Origin: Kitasatospora sp. A2-31
Lineage (GTDB): Bacteria > Actinomycetota > Actinomycetes > Streptomycetales > Streptomycetaceae
Length of the DNA: 64,000 nucleotides
Direction of reading: 5' to 3'
Assembly: GCF_022288725.1 (NCBI RefSeq)
Contig: NZ_JAKNTA010000005.1
Span: 81,213-145,212 of the forward strand
The notes beneath the pieces were generated by a model that saw only the letters and a program-made list of their open reading frames with translations, was not told where the DNA came from and did not search any database. Below, piece by piece: positions 52,801-61,838 of this stretch. The first letter of the stretch is position 1, and every line of letters starts with the position of its first letter. A program made the position numbers and the translations under genes.

Positions 52801-55305
52801 ACCCCCGTCGTCGACGAACTCGTCCTGGAGGCGCCGTTGGCGCTGTCCGATGACGTGGCGCTGCAGGTCCAGGTGACGGTGGGTCCGGCTGCGGCGGACG
52901 GTCGGCGTGAGGTGGCGATCTACACCCGCCCGGAGCACGGTGACGACGACGAGCGGGAGGCGGTCTGTCACGCTCGTGGCCTGCTCGGTCCGGATGCCGG
53001 GCCTTCGGAGGCGTGGCCGGCCGAGTGGCCGCCGGCGGCGGCCGAGCCGCTTCCCGTGGACACGCTGTACGCGGGTCTGGCCGACCTGGGTTACGACTAC
53101 GGGCCGGTCTTCCAGGGGGTTCGGGCGGCCTGGCGCGAGGGCGACCGGACGTATGCCGAGGTGGAACTGCCGGGTGACGGCGGTGGCGAGGACTTCGGCA
53201 TCCACCCGGCCCTCTTCGACGCGGCGCTCCACGGCGTGCTGCTCGACAAGGAGGCGGGGTCCCCGCTCGACCTGCCGTTCACCTGGTCGGGTGTGCGGCT
53301 CGGGCAGGCCACCCGTGTCTCGCGGGCACGGGTACGGATCGCCCCGGCGGGCGAGTCCGCGTTCCGGGTCGACATCGCCGGCGAGCACGGCGAGCCGGTG
53401 CTGAACCTGGCCCGTCTCGACCTGCGGCCCGTGCAGCAGGACCAGCTGGACACGAGACAGCGTGCCCACCGCAACTCCCTGTTCCGACTCGACTGGGCCC
53501 AGGTCACGTCCGCACCGGCCGCAGAGGTCCGGACGGCCGTGCTCGGCGACCTGGTGGCGCCGGGCGAGCGGTTCGAGGACCTGGACGTGCTGGAGAAGGC
53601 CCTGGCCGACGGCATGGCCACTCCCGAGGTCGTTCTCGCCTCGGTGGAGTCCCCGGCCGGTGCCGCCGAGGTGGCCGGAGCGGCGTCGGCGGTGGCGACG
53701 AACGCCCTTGCGCTCGTGCAGCGTTGGGTGGAGAGCGCGCGGCTGAGCGAGGCTCGGCTGGTCGTGGTGACCCGCAACGGTGTGGACGCCGGCGAGGGAG
53801 CCCCCGACGTGGCGCAGGCGCCGGTGTGGGGCCTGGTGCGAAGTGCGCAGTCGGAGCACCCGGGCCGGTTCGTGCTCGTCGACGTGGACCGGTCCGGTGC
53901 AGTGGACTGGGCGAAGGTGTTCGGCTCGGACGAGTCGCAGTTCGCGGTCCGCGGCGGCCGGCTGCTCGCGCCGCGGCTGGTGCGGCTGTCGGGCGTGCCC
54001 GGCACGGTGCCGGTGCTGGACGGGCCGGTGCTGGTCACCGGTGGTACGTCCGGTCTGGGTGCGCTGTTCGCGAAGCATCTGGTGGAGCGTCACGGGGTCC
54101 GTGATCTGGTACTGGTGAGCCGGCGCGGTGCGGCGGCGGAGGGTGTGGCCGAGCTGGTGGCGGAGCTGGCGGCGGCCGGCGCGACGGCGCGGGTCGAGGC
54201 CTGCGACGTCGCGGACCGCGACCAAGTGGCCCACCTGATCGACTCGTTGGAGAAGCCGCTCGCGGCGGTGGTGCATGCGGCGGGTGTGCTGGACGACGGT
54301 GTGATCGAGTCGATGACCGCCGAGCAGATCGAGCGGGTGATGCGTCCGAAGGTGGACGCGGCGTGGCACCTGCACGAGCTCACCGCCGGCATGGACCTGG
54401 CGGCGTTCGTCCTGTTCTCCTCGGTCGCGGCACTCATCGGTACTCCCGGTCAGGCGAACTACGCGGCGGCCAACGCGACGCTCGACGCCCTGGCCGCCAA
54501 GCGCCGCGCCGAAGGCCTGCCCGCGACCTCGCTGGCCTGGGGCCTCTGGGCGGACGCGGGCGGCATGTCCGGTGAACTGGCCGAAGCCGAAGTGGCGCGG
54601 CTGGAGCGGATCGGCGTCGGCGCCATTCCCGCCGACCTCGGCACGAAGCTGTTCGACCAGGCGCTGGCCCTCGACACCGCCCTGCTGGCACCCGTCCGGC
54701 TCGACCTGGCCGCGCTGCGGGCCCAGGCGCGAGCCGGCATGCTCCCCCCGCTGATGCGCGCACTGGTGCGTTCGTCGGCCCGCCGTACGGAGGCGGACGA
54801 ATCGCTCGCTCAGCGGCTGGCCGAGGTGGCGGAGCCCGACCGGGAGGGCGTCGTCCTCCAGGTCGTTCAGGCCCAGGTCGCGGGGGTCCTCGGCCACGCG
54901 TCCCCCGGGGCCGTCGACCCCGCCCGCGCGTTCCAGGAACTCGGCTTCGACTCGCTCAGCGCCGTCGAGCTGCGCAACCGGCTGACCCGTGTCACGGGCC
55001 TGCGATTCCCGTCGACCCTGGTCTTCGACCACCCCACTTCGGTGGCGATCACCCGGCTCGTCCTGGCCAGGATGGCCCCGGCCGCTGCCGAACCGCCGAT
55101 CGACCAGGAGCTGAAGAAGCTCGAGGACCTCCTCGCCGGGATCGCGGAGGACGGGGAGAAGAAGCGCGTGGCCGGTCGACTGCGCACCATGCTGACCGCG
55201 CTCACCGACATCGAGCGCACCGACCACGACCTCGCCCAGATCGAGGCGGCCACCTCCGCGATGGAGATCCTGCAGATGATCGACGCCGAGTTCCACGACG
55301 CGTGA
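49810..55305 (+). CDS. PKS B: one-module type I PKS, KS-AT(malonyl)-DH-KR-ACP
   Basis: 1831 residues from ATG 49810 (AAGGAG upstream). N-terminal docking helix (5-38), KS (Cys209), AT with Ser666 in GHSVGE and HAFH (malonyl-CoA), DH (His972 in HxxxGxxxxP and HPALFDAALH intact), KR with LDD (B-type) and Tyr1551, ACP Ser1715. No ER is present between DH and KR. The module should extend by two carbons and leave a double bond, usually trans. The C-terminus carries a helical docking domain ending EILQMIDAEF. The stop overlaps a GTG that could start PKS C. Confidence 0.95.
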   Translation: MSTDKNDIVGALRKSIKETERLRRQNKQLMDQANEPVAIVGMSCRYPGGVTSPEELWELVASGRDAVSPFPEGRGWELGRLYDPDPDNPGTAYTREGGFIEGADEFDAGFFGLSPREAVVMDPQQRLLLEGAWEAFEDAGIDPTTLRGSDTGVFCGLMYSDYQYVAGTSDRASEVEGYLTIASAASVASGRISYTFGFEGPAVTVDTACSSSLVSIALAAKALRSGECSMALAGGVTVLSRPSIFVEFSRQRAISADGRCKSYAAAADGTGWAEGSGLLLLERLSDARRKGHHVLAVIRGSAVNQDGASNGLTAPNGPSQERVIRQALANAGLSAADVDAVEGHGTGTKLGDPIEADALLATYGRERAGDPLWLGSLKSNVGHTQAAAGVGGVIKMVMAMRHGVLPRTLHVDEPSPHVDWASGAVELLTEAREWPASEGRPRRAAVSSFGISGTNAHVILEEAPTAEPATSAEPGEAPEPAGLPVVPVVVSAKSEAALREQADRLRAHLLAEPDASLTDVGYSSVVSRAQLDSRGVVVASGRDELLAGLAGLAAGDLVANVVEGRAVAGRTAVLFTGQGSQRARMGVELAGAFPVFAAALERVCAELDPLLGRSVWALLSAPEGSAQAAELDATEFTQAALFAVEVALFRLVESLGIRVDHVMGHSVGEIVAAHVAGGLSLADACALVVARGRLMGALPAGGAMVAVQAGEEEVAASLVGFEGRLEIAAVNGPRAVVVSGDADAVEEWLPGWEGRKTSRLRVSHAFHSPRMEPMLAEFEQVARGLSYAAPRIAVVSNVTGGLVSEELADPGYWVRHVRRAVRFADGVRTLHEAGVRRFLELGPDGVLTAMARQSLDELGVQDAVLVPALRAKHAEVDTFVRFLGQAHVAGVEVDWSAFYREAGAVRVKLPTYAFQRERYWLAPGSGAGDVAAAGQSRIGHPVLAAAVQVGDRDEWVLTGRLSTDTQPWTRDHVVLGTVIVPGTALVELALTAGHQTDTPVVDELVLEAPLALSDDVALQVQVTVGPAAADGRREVAIYTRPEHGDDDEREAVCHARGLLGPDAGPSEAWPAEWPPAAAEPLPVDTLYAGLADLGYDYGPVFQGVRAAWREGDRTYAEVELPGDGGGEDFGIHPALFDAALHGVLLDKEAGSPLDLPFTWSGVRLGQATRVSRARVRIAPAGESAFRVDIAGEHGEPVLNLARLDLRPVQQDQLDTRQRAHRNSLFRLDWAQVTSAPAAEVRTAVLGDLVAPGERFEDLDVLEKALADGMATPEVVLASVESPAGAAEVAGAASAVATNALALVQRWVESARLSEARLVVVTRNGVDAGEGAPDVAQAPVWGLVRSAQSEHPGRFVLVDVDRSGAVDWAKVFGSDESQFAVRGGRLLAPRLVRLSGVPGTVPVLDGPVLVTGGTSGLGALFAKHLVERHGVRDLVLVSRRGAAAEGVAELVAELAAAGATARVEACDVADRDQVAHLIDSLEKPLAAVVHAAGVLDDGVIESMTAEQIERVMRPKVDAAWHLHELTAGMDLAAFVLFSSVAALIGTPGQANYAAANATLDALAAKRRAEGLPATSLAWGLWADAGGMSGELAEAEVARLERIGVGAIPADLGTKLFDQALALDTALLAPVRLDLAALRAQARAGMLPPLMRALVRSSARRTEADESLAQRLAEVAEPDREGVVLQVVQAQVAGVLGHASPGAVDPARAFQELGFDSLSAVELRNRLTRVTGLRFPSTLVFDHPTSVAITRLVLARMAPAAAEPPIDQELKKLEDLLAGIAEDGEKKRVAGRLRTMLTALTDIERTDHDLAQIEAATSAMEILQMIDAEFHDA
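51000..52560 (+). repeat. AT-cassette repeat, copy in PKS B
   Basis: Nearly identical to 43,100-44,660 in PKS A and to 62,996-64,000 in PKS D. Long runs are exact, including synonymous positions, for example around the HAFHSPRMEP coding stretch. Confidence 0.8.
54020..54560 (+). repeat. KR-cassette repeat, copy in PKS B
   Basis: The KR coding stretch from GGTSGLGALFAKHLVERHGV onward is nearly identical at DNA level to 60,525-61,030 in PKS C but not to the KR of PKS A. Confidence 0.7.
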
Positions 55306-55361
55306 CGCGTGCTCGGACGAGACCGGACTACTTTCAGAACTACCTCGGAGAGAACGTGGCC

Positions 55362-58300
55362 ATGAGCGGTGACAGCAGTGCCCTCCAGCAGACCAAACTC
55401 GTCGAGTCGCTGAGGCGGGTCGCCGTCGACCTCAACGAGACCAAGGCCCGGCTGCGCGAGTACGAGGACCGGGCCAACGAGCCGGTTGCGATCGTGGGCA
55501 TGAGCTGCCGCTACCCGGGCGGGGTGACCTCGCCGGACGAGCTGTGGTCGATGGTGGCGGACGGGCGGATCGGCACCTCCCGCTTCCCCACCGACCGCGG
55601 CTGGGACCTGGAACACCTCTACCACCCGGACCCGGACAACCCGGGTACCGCGTACACCCGCGAGGGCGGGTTCGTCGACGCGGCGGGCGACTTCGACGCC
55701 GAGTTCTTCGGGTTGAGCCCGCGTGAGGCCCTGGCGATGGACCCGCAGCAGCGGCTTCTGCTGGAGGCGGCCTGGGAGGCGTTCGAGGACGCCGGCATCG
55801 ACCCGACGACCCTGCGCGGCAGCGACACCGGTGTGTTCTGCGGAGTGATGTACCAGGACTACGGGTTCGTCGCCGGTACGAGCGACCGCCGGGAGCAGAT
55901 CGAGGGCTACCTGACGATCTCCTCGGCGGGCAGCGTGGCCTCCGGCCGGATCTCCTACACGTTCGGCTTCGAGGGCCCGGCCGTCACGGTCGACACGGCC
56001 TGCTCGTCCTCGCTCGTCGCGATGGACAGCGCGGCCAAGGCCCTGCGGCTGGGCGAGTGCTCGATGGCGCTGGTCGGCGGGGTGACGGTGCTCGCCCGGC
56101 CGAACGTGTTCGTGGAGTTCAGCCGCCAGCGCGGTATCTCCCCGGACGGGCGCTGCCGGGCCTACGCGGCCGCCGCCAACGGGACCGGGTGGGCCGAGGG
56201 CGTGGGCCTGGTCGTGCTGGAGCGGCTGTCGGACGCGCGTCGCAAGGGTCACAACGTGCTGGCCGTGATCCGCGGGAGCGCGGTGAACCAGGACGGTGCG
56301 AGCAACGGCCTGACCGCCCCGAACGGGCCCTCGCAGGAGCGGGTGATCCGCGCAGCGCTGGCCAACGCGGGCCTGGGCGCGGCGGACGTCGATGCGGTGG
56401 AGGGGCACGGGACCGGTACGCGGCTGGGTGATCCGATCGAGGCCCAGGCGCTGCTGGCGACCTACGGTCAGGAGCGCGCGGGTGACCCGCTCTGGCTCGG
56501 GTCGCTGAAGTCGAACATCGGACACACCCAGGCCGCGGCGGGTGTCGGCGGTGTGATCAAGATGGTGATGGCGATGCGGCGCGGCGTTCTGCCGCGGACG
56601 CTGCATGTGGACGAGCCGTCGCCGCACGTGGACTGGGCTTCGGGTGCGGTGGAGCTGTTGACGGAGGCGCGGGAGTGGCCGGCGTCCGAGGGGCGTCCGC
56701 GGCGTGCGGGTGTGTCCTCGTTCGGCGTGAGCGGCACGAACGCCCACGTCATCCTGGAGGAGGCTCCGGCGGCCGAGCCGGCGGAGCCGGGCGAGGCGCC
56801 CGAACCGACCGGGCTGCCGGTCGTGCCGGTGGTGGTGTCGGCGAAGTCCGAGGCGGCGTTGCGTGAGCAGGCGGACCGGCTGCGGGCGCATTTGATCGCC
56901 GAGCCGGGACTGTCGCTCGCCGATGTCGGCTTCTCGTCTGTGGTGTCGCGGGCGCAGTTGGATTCCCGTGGTGTGGTGGTGGCCTCGGATCGTGGGGAGC
57001 TGCTTGCGGGTCTGGCTGCGTTGGCTGCCGGTGATCCGGTGGCTCAGGTGGTCGAGGGTCGTGTGGTGGCGGGTCGGCCGGTGTTCGTGTTCCCGGGGCA
57101 GGGGGCGCAGTGGGCCGGTATGGCGGTGGAGTTGCTGGATTCCTCGCCGGTGTTCGCTGGTCTGGTCGCGGAGTGTGATGAGGCGCTGTCCGCGTTCGTG
57201 GACTGGCGTGTTGTGGACGTGCTGCGCGGGGTGGAGGGTGCGCCGTCGCTGGAGCTGGTGGATGTGGTCCAGCCGGTGTTGTGGGCGGTGATGGTCTCGC
57301 TGGCCGGGTTGTGGCGTTCGTTCGGTGTGGAGCCGTCGGCGGTGGTGGGTCACTCGCAGGGGGAGATCGCGGCGGCGTGTGTCGCGGGTGGTCTGTCGTT
57401 GGGGGATGGTGCCCGGGTGGTGGCGCTGCGTAGTCGTCTGGTGCGGGAGCGTCTGGCGGGTCGTGGTGGCATGGTGTCGCTGGCGGTGGCGGTGGAGCGG
57501 GCCGAGGAGTTGTTGGTTCCGTTCGGTGGTCGGGTGTCGGTGGCGGCGGTGAACGGGCCGGCGTCGGTGGTGGTGGCGGGTGAGCCCGCGGCGTTGGACG
57601 AGATCGTGGCCCGGTGCGAGGGCGAGGGTGTTCGGGCGCGGCGGGTGGCGGTGGACTACGCGTCGCATTCCGCGCAGGTCGAGGCGATCGAGGAGGAACT
57701 CGGTCGGGTCCTGGCTTCGCTGACGCCGGTGTCGGGGAGTGTGCCGTTCTACTCGACCGCGGTGGGTGGGTTCGTGGACACGGCGTCGTTGGATGCCGGG
57801 TACTGGTACGGGAACCTGCGGGGCCGGGTGGGTTTCGAGGCGGCGGTGCGGGCGCTGGTGGACCAGGGTGCGGGCTGCTTCGTCGAGATGTCCCCGCACC
57901 CGGTTCTGGGTCTGGCGCTTGAGGGCACGCTGGCTGCGCATGGTGTGGCGGAGCGGGTGGGTGTGGTCGGGTCGTTGCGGCGTGGTGAGGGGGGTTTGCG
58001 GCGGTTCGCGTTGTCGCTGGCCGAGGCCTTCGCGGTGGGTGTGGCGGTCGACTGGTCCGCGTTCTATGAGGGCAGCGGGGCCCGCCGTACGTCGTTGCCG
58101 ACGTATGCGTTCCAGCGGGAGCGGTTCTGGTTGATGCCGGGTTCCGGCAGTGGTGATGTGTCCGCGGCGGGTCTGGTGCGGGTGGATCATCCGGTGCTGG
58201 GTGCGGCGGTGCGGGTGGGGGATCGGGACGAGTGGGTGTTCGCGGGGCGGATGTCCCAGGAGACCCAGCCCTGGACCCGTGACCACGTGGTGTTCGGGTT

Positions 58301-61300
58301 GGTGCTGGTGCCCGGTGCTGCCTTGGTGGAGCTGGCGTTGTCGGCCGGCCGTCAGGTGGGTTGTGAGGTGCTGGGCGAGCTGGTGTTGGAGGCGCCGTTG
58401 GTCCTGGAGGACGATGCGGTGCTCCAGGTCCAGGTCACGATCGGCGCGGCCGGTGAGGACGGGCGCCGGGAGGTCGGGGTGTATTCCCGTCCGGAGTCCG
58501 GCGAGGGCGACGAGGTCGAGACGACCTGCCACGGTCGTGGCTGGCTGACCGGGTCCGCCGAGCCGGTGGCGGCGTTCCCGCTCCAGTGGCCGCCCGCCAA
58601 CGCCGAACCCGTCCCCGTCGAGGGGCTGTACCCGCGGCTGGCCGACATCGGCCTCGACTACGGACCGCTCTTCCAGGGCGTCCGAGCCGCGTGGCGGGCC
58701 GGCGACGACGTCTACACCGAGATCGCGCTCCCGGACGACGCCGTGGGCGTCGGCTCCGGATGTCACCCCGCTCTTTTCGACGCCGCACTGCACGGAGGGA
58801 TGCTCTCGAAGTCGGCCGGATCCGGGGTGGACCTTCCGTTCTCCTGGTCCGGGGTCCGCCTCGGGGAATCCCGCACGACCCGCGCCCGCGTGCGGATCTC
58901 CCCGGCGGGGGGTACCGCGCTGCGGATCGACGTGATCGACGAGACCGGGGCCATGGTCGTCGCTGTCGACTCCCTCGGGCTCCGTCCGGTGGATGCGTCG
59001 CAGCTGGAGCGTGCGCAGGGTGTGGGTGATGCGCTGTTCCGGGTGGATTGGGTGGAGGTCGCGGCGGAGCCGGTGGGTTCGGTGCGGGTGGCCGTGCTCG
59101 GTGGTGAGTTCGCGGACCTGGTAGCGGTGGAGCGTGCCGTGGCCGGGGGTGCGGAGGTTCCGGATCTGGTGGTCGCGGAGGTTGCGGCGCCGGTGGACGG
59201 GGGCCCGGAGGCGGTGCGGGCGGTTGCGGCGGAGGTCCTGGGGCTGGTGCAGGGGTGGCTGGCCGTCGAGGGGCTGGGTGAGGCACGGCTGGCGGTGGTG
59301 ACCCGTCGCGGCGTGGGTGTGGGTGACGATGTGCCGGAGGTGGCGCCGGCTTCGGTGTGGGGGCTGGTGCGCAGTGCGCAGTCGGAGCACCCGGGTCGGT
59401 TCGTGCTGGTGGACCTCGACGGTCCGGATCTCCCGGACTGGGGGGCGGTGCTGGCCTCTGGCGAGCCGCAGGTCGCGGTGCGTGGTGGTCGGGTGCTGGT
59501 GCCGAGGCTGGGGCGGGTGGCGGCGTCGTTGCCGGCGGGTGGTGCGTGGCGTCTGGCGGTGGGGCGTGCGGGTTCGTTGGAGGATCTGGCGCTGGTTCCG
59601 TCGGACGGTGGTCGGCCGTTGGGTGCGGGTGAGGTGCGGGTCGATGTGCGGGCCGCGGGTGTGAACTTCCGGGACGTGCTGATCGCGCTGGGGATGTATC
59701 CGGGTGAGGCGCCGCTGGGCAGCGAGGCTGCGGGTGTGGTGCTGGAGGTCGGTGCCGAGGTGACCGACCTGAAGCCCGGCGACCGCGTCTTCGGCCTGAT
59801 CCTCGACGCCTTCGGCCCGGTCGCCGTCGCGGACCGTCGCACCATCGCGCCGATGCCGTCCAATCTGACCTTTGCGCAGGCGGCGGCCGTGCCGGTGGTC
59901 TACCTGACCGCGTACTACGGTCTGGTCGACCTCGCGGGTCTGCAGGTGGGGGAGCGGGTGCTGGTGCACGCCGCCGCGGGTGGTGTGGGGATGGCTGCGG
60001 TGCAGCTGGCCCGTCACCTGGGTGCGGAGGTGTTCGCGACGGCGAGTGCGCACAAGTGGGACGCGGTGCGGGCGCTGGGTGTCGCGGACGGGCGGATCGC
60101 GTCCTCGCGGGACCTGGACTTCCGGGACGCGTTCCTGGCGGCGACCGACGGTGCGGGCGTCGACGTGGTGCTCAACGCCCTCGCGGGCGAGTACGTCGAC
60201 ACCACGCTCGAACTGCTGCCCGGTGGCGGCCGGTTCATCGAGATGGGCAAGACCGACATCCGCGATCCCGAGGTCGTCGGCACCGCGCACCCCGGCGTCC
60301 GGTACCGCTCGTACGACCTCCTGGAGGCGGGTCCGGACCGGATCCAGGAGATGCTGGTCGAGATCAGCGCCCTCTTCGAGCTCGGCGTGACCACGAGCTC
60401 GCCCATCCGCTCGTGGGATGTGCGTCGGGGTGCCGAGGCACTGAGGTTCCTGCGCGAGGGCCGCAACATCGGCAAGGTCGTCCTCACCGTTCCGCAGGCG
60501 CTCGACCCCTCCGGCACCGCCCTGATCACCGGTGGTACGTCCGGTCTGGGTGCGCTGTTCGCGAAGCACCTGGTGGAGCGCCACGGCGTCAGGGACCTGC
60601 TGCTGGTCAGCCGGCGCGGTGCGGCGGCGGAGGGTGTGGCCGAGCTGGTGGCGGAGCTGGCGGCGGCCGGCGCGACCGCGCGGGTCGAGGCCTGCGACGT
60701 CGCGGACCGCAATCAACTCGCCGGCATCATCGGCTCGTTGGAGAAGCCGCTCACCGCGGTCGTGCACGCGGCGGGCGTGCTGGACGACGGTGTGATCGAG
60801 TCGATGACCGCCGACCAGATCGAGCGGGTCATGCGGCCCAAGCTCGACGCGGCGTGGCACCTGCACGAACTCACCGCGGGGATGGACCTGTCGGCGTTCG
60901 TCCTGTTCTCCTCCGCCGCGGGGCAGCTGGGCAACCCGGGTCAGGCCAACTACGCGGCGGCCAACGCGGCCCTCGACGCCCTGGCCGCCAAGCGTCGCGC
61001 CGAAGGCCTGCCCGCGACCTCGCTGGCCTGGGGCCTCTGGGCCGACGCCACGGGCATGACCGGTGAGCTGAACGAGGCCGACCTCGCCCGGATGGAGCGG
61101 ACCGGCGTCGGGGCGCTCTCCCAGGAGCTCGGTCTGGAGCTCTTCGACAACTCCCTCGGCTCCGAGACGGCCCTGCTGGTGCCCGTGCGGCTGGACCTGG
61201 CGGCGCTGCGGCTGCAGGCCCAGGACGGGATGCTGCCCGCGCTGCTGCGAGGCCTGGTCCGGACGGCGACCCGACGGACCGCATCGACGGGCGGCTCGCT

Positions 61301-61838
61301 CACCCAGCGGCTCGCCGGCCTCACCGAGGCCGACGCGGAACAGTTCGTGCGGGAGCTGGTCCAGGCGCAGGTCGCCGCCGTGCGCGGCAACGCGTCCGGG
61401 GCGGAGGTGCCGGCGGACCGGGCGTTCAAGGAGCTCGGCTTCGACTCGCTGGCCGCGGTGGAGCTGCGCAACCGGCTGACCCGGATCACCGGCCTGCGGC
61501 TGCCCGCCACCCTGGTCTTCGACCACCCGACACCGGCCGACGTGGCCCGGCTTCTTCTGAAGGAAGCCAGCGGTGGCGGCACGACCGCGGAGGTGCGGTC
61601 GCCGTTCGACGAGGAACTGACCCGGTTCGAAGCGCTGTTGACCGCGGCAGTCGGGGACGAGCGCGTCCTGGCCGGCATCGAGCCGCGACTGCGCTACCTG
61701 AGCAACCGGATGCGTGCCGTCCTCAGCGGACACGACAGCCACATGGACGACGCGGGATCGACGGCGGACGACGAGTTCGACGACGTGTCCGACGACGAAA
61801 TGTTCGACCTGATCGACAAGGAGCTCGGAGCGGCATGA
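55362..61838 (+). CDS. PKS C: one-module type I PKS, KS-AT(methylmalonyl)-DH-ER-KR-ACP
   Basis: 2158 residues from ATG 55362 (GGAGAG nine bases upstream), which gives the typical docking N-terminus. GTG 55302, overlapping the PKS B stop, is an alternative adding 20 residues. KS (Cys214); AT with Ser665 in GHSQGE and YASH, the methylmalonyl-CoA signature; DH (His975, HPALFDAALH); ER with HAAAGGVGMA and Tyr1446 in GMYPG, a residue linked to 2S-methyl configuration; KR with LDD (B-type) and Tyr1864; ACP Ser2029. The module should add a methyl-branched saturated unit. The C-terminal docking helix ends MFDLIDKELG, a standard class 1 tail. It overlaps PKS D by four bases (ATGA). Confidence 0.95.
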   Translation: MSGDSSALQQTKLVESLRRVAVDLNETKARLREYEDRANEPVAIVGMSCRYPGGVTSPDELWSMVADGRIGTSRFPTDRGWDLEHLYHPDPDNPGTAYTREGGFVDAAGDFDAEFFGLSPREALAMDPQQRLLLEAAWEAFEDAGIDPTTLRGSDTGVFCGVMYQDYGFVAGTSDRREQIEGYLTISSAGSVASGRISYTFGFEGPAVTVDTACSSSLVAMDSAAKALRLGECSMALVGGVTVLARPNVFVEFSRQRGISPDGRCRAYAAAANGTGWAEGVGLVVLERLSDARRKGHNVLAVIRGSAVNQDGASNGLTAPNGPSQERVIRAALANAGLGAADVDAVEGHGTGTRLGDPIEAQALLATYGQERAGDPLWLGSLKSNIGHTQAAAGVGGVIKMVMAMRRGVLPRTLHVDEPSPHVDWASGAVELLTEAREWPASEGRPRRAGVSSFGVSGTNAHVILEEAPAAEPAEPGEAPEPTGLPVVPVVVSAKSEAALREQADRLRAHLIAEPGLSLADVGFSSVVSRAQLDSRGVVVASDRGELLAGLAALAAGDPVAQVVEGRVVAGRPVFVFPGQGAQWAGMAVELLDSSPVFAGLVAECDEALSAFVDWRVVDVLRGVEGAPSLELVDVVQPVLWAVMVSLAGLWRSFGVEPSAVVGHSQGEIAAACVAGGLSLGDGARVVALRSRLVRERLAGRGGMVSLAVAVERAEELLVPFGGRVSVAAVNGPASVVVAGEPAALDEIVARCEGEGVRARRVAVDYASHSAQVEAIEEELGRVLASLTPVSGSVPFYSTAVGGFVDTASLDAGYWYGNLRGRVGFEAAVRALVDQGAGCFVEMSPHPVLGLALEGTLAAHGVAERVGVVGSLRRGEGGLRRFALSLAEAFAVGVAVDWSAFYEGSGARRTSLPTYAFQRERFWLMPGSGSGDVSAAGLVRVDHPVLGAAVRVGDRDEWVFAGRMSQETQPWTRDHVVFGLVLVPGAALVELALSAGRQVGCEVLGELVLEAPLVLEDDAVLQVQVTIGAAGEDGRREVGVYSRPESGEGDEVETTCHGRGWLTGSAEPVAAFPLQWPPANAEPVPVEGLYPRLADIGLDYGPLFQGVRAAWRAGDDVYTEIALPDDAVGVGSGCHPALFDAALHGGMLSKSAGSGVDLPFSWSGVRLGESRTTRARVRISPAGGTALRIDVIDETGAMVVAVDSLGLRPVDASQLERAQGVGDALFRVDWVEVAAEPVGSVRVAVLGGEFADLVAVERAVAGGAEVPDLVVAEVAAPVDGGPEAVRAVAAEVLGLVQGWLAVEGLGEARLAVVTRRGVGVGDDVPEVAPASVWGLVRSAQSEHPGRFVLVDLDGPDLPDWGAVLASGEPQVAVRGGRVLVPRLGRVAASLPAGGAWRLAVGRAGSLEDLALVPSDGGRPLGAGEVRVDVRAAGVNFRDVLIALGMYPGEAPLGSEAAGVVLEVGAEVTDLKPGDRVFGLILDAFGPVAVADRRTIAPMPSNLTFAQAAAVPVVYLTAYYGLVDLAGLQVGERVLVHAAAGGVGMAAVQLARHLGAEVFATASAHKWDAVRALGVADGRIASSRDLDFRDAFLAATDGAGVDVVLNALAGEYVDTTLELLPGGGRFIEMGKTDIRDPEVVGTAHPGVRYRSYDLLEAGPDRIQEMLVEISALFELGVTTSSPIRSWDVRRGAEALRFLREGRNIGKVVLTVPQALDPSGTALITGGTSGLGALFAKHLVERHGVRDLLLVSRRGAAAEGVAELVAELAAAGATARVEACDVADRNQLAGIIGSLEKPLTAVVHAAGVLDDGVIESMTADQIERVMRPKLDAAWHLHELTAGMDLSAFVLFSSAAGQLGNPGQANYAAANAALDALAAKRRAEGLPATSLAWGLWADATGMTGELNEADLARMERTGVGALSQELGLELFDNSLGSETALLVPVRLDLAALRLQAQDGMLPALLRGLVRTATRRTASTGGSLTQRLAGLTEADAEQFVRELVQAQVAAVRGNASGAEVPADRAFKELGFDSLAAVELRNRLTRITGLRLPATLVFDHPTPADVARLLLKEASGGGTTAEVRSPFDEELTRFEALLTAAVGDERVLAGIEPRLRYLSNRMRAVLSGHDSHMDDAGSTADDEFDDVSDDEMFDLIDKELGAA
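60525..61030 (+). repeat. KR-cassette repeat, copy in PKS C
   Basis: Partner of 54,020-54,560 in PKS B, nearly identical at DNA level. Confidence 0.7.

Noticed and set aside
43310..55296. Two further long minus-strand frames (43310-48385 and 48382-55296) opposite PKS A, the AOS and PKS B
   Set aside because: Same antisense effect; composition is Arg/His/Gln-rich and motif-free.
55302..55361. GTG at 55302 as the start of PKS C
   Set aside because: It overlaps the PKS B stop but has no ribosome site and adds 20 residues not typical of docking domains; ATG 55362 has GGAGAG. Kept only as an alternative.
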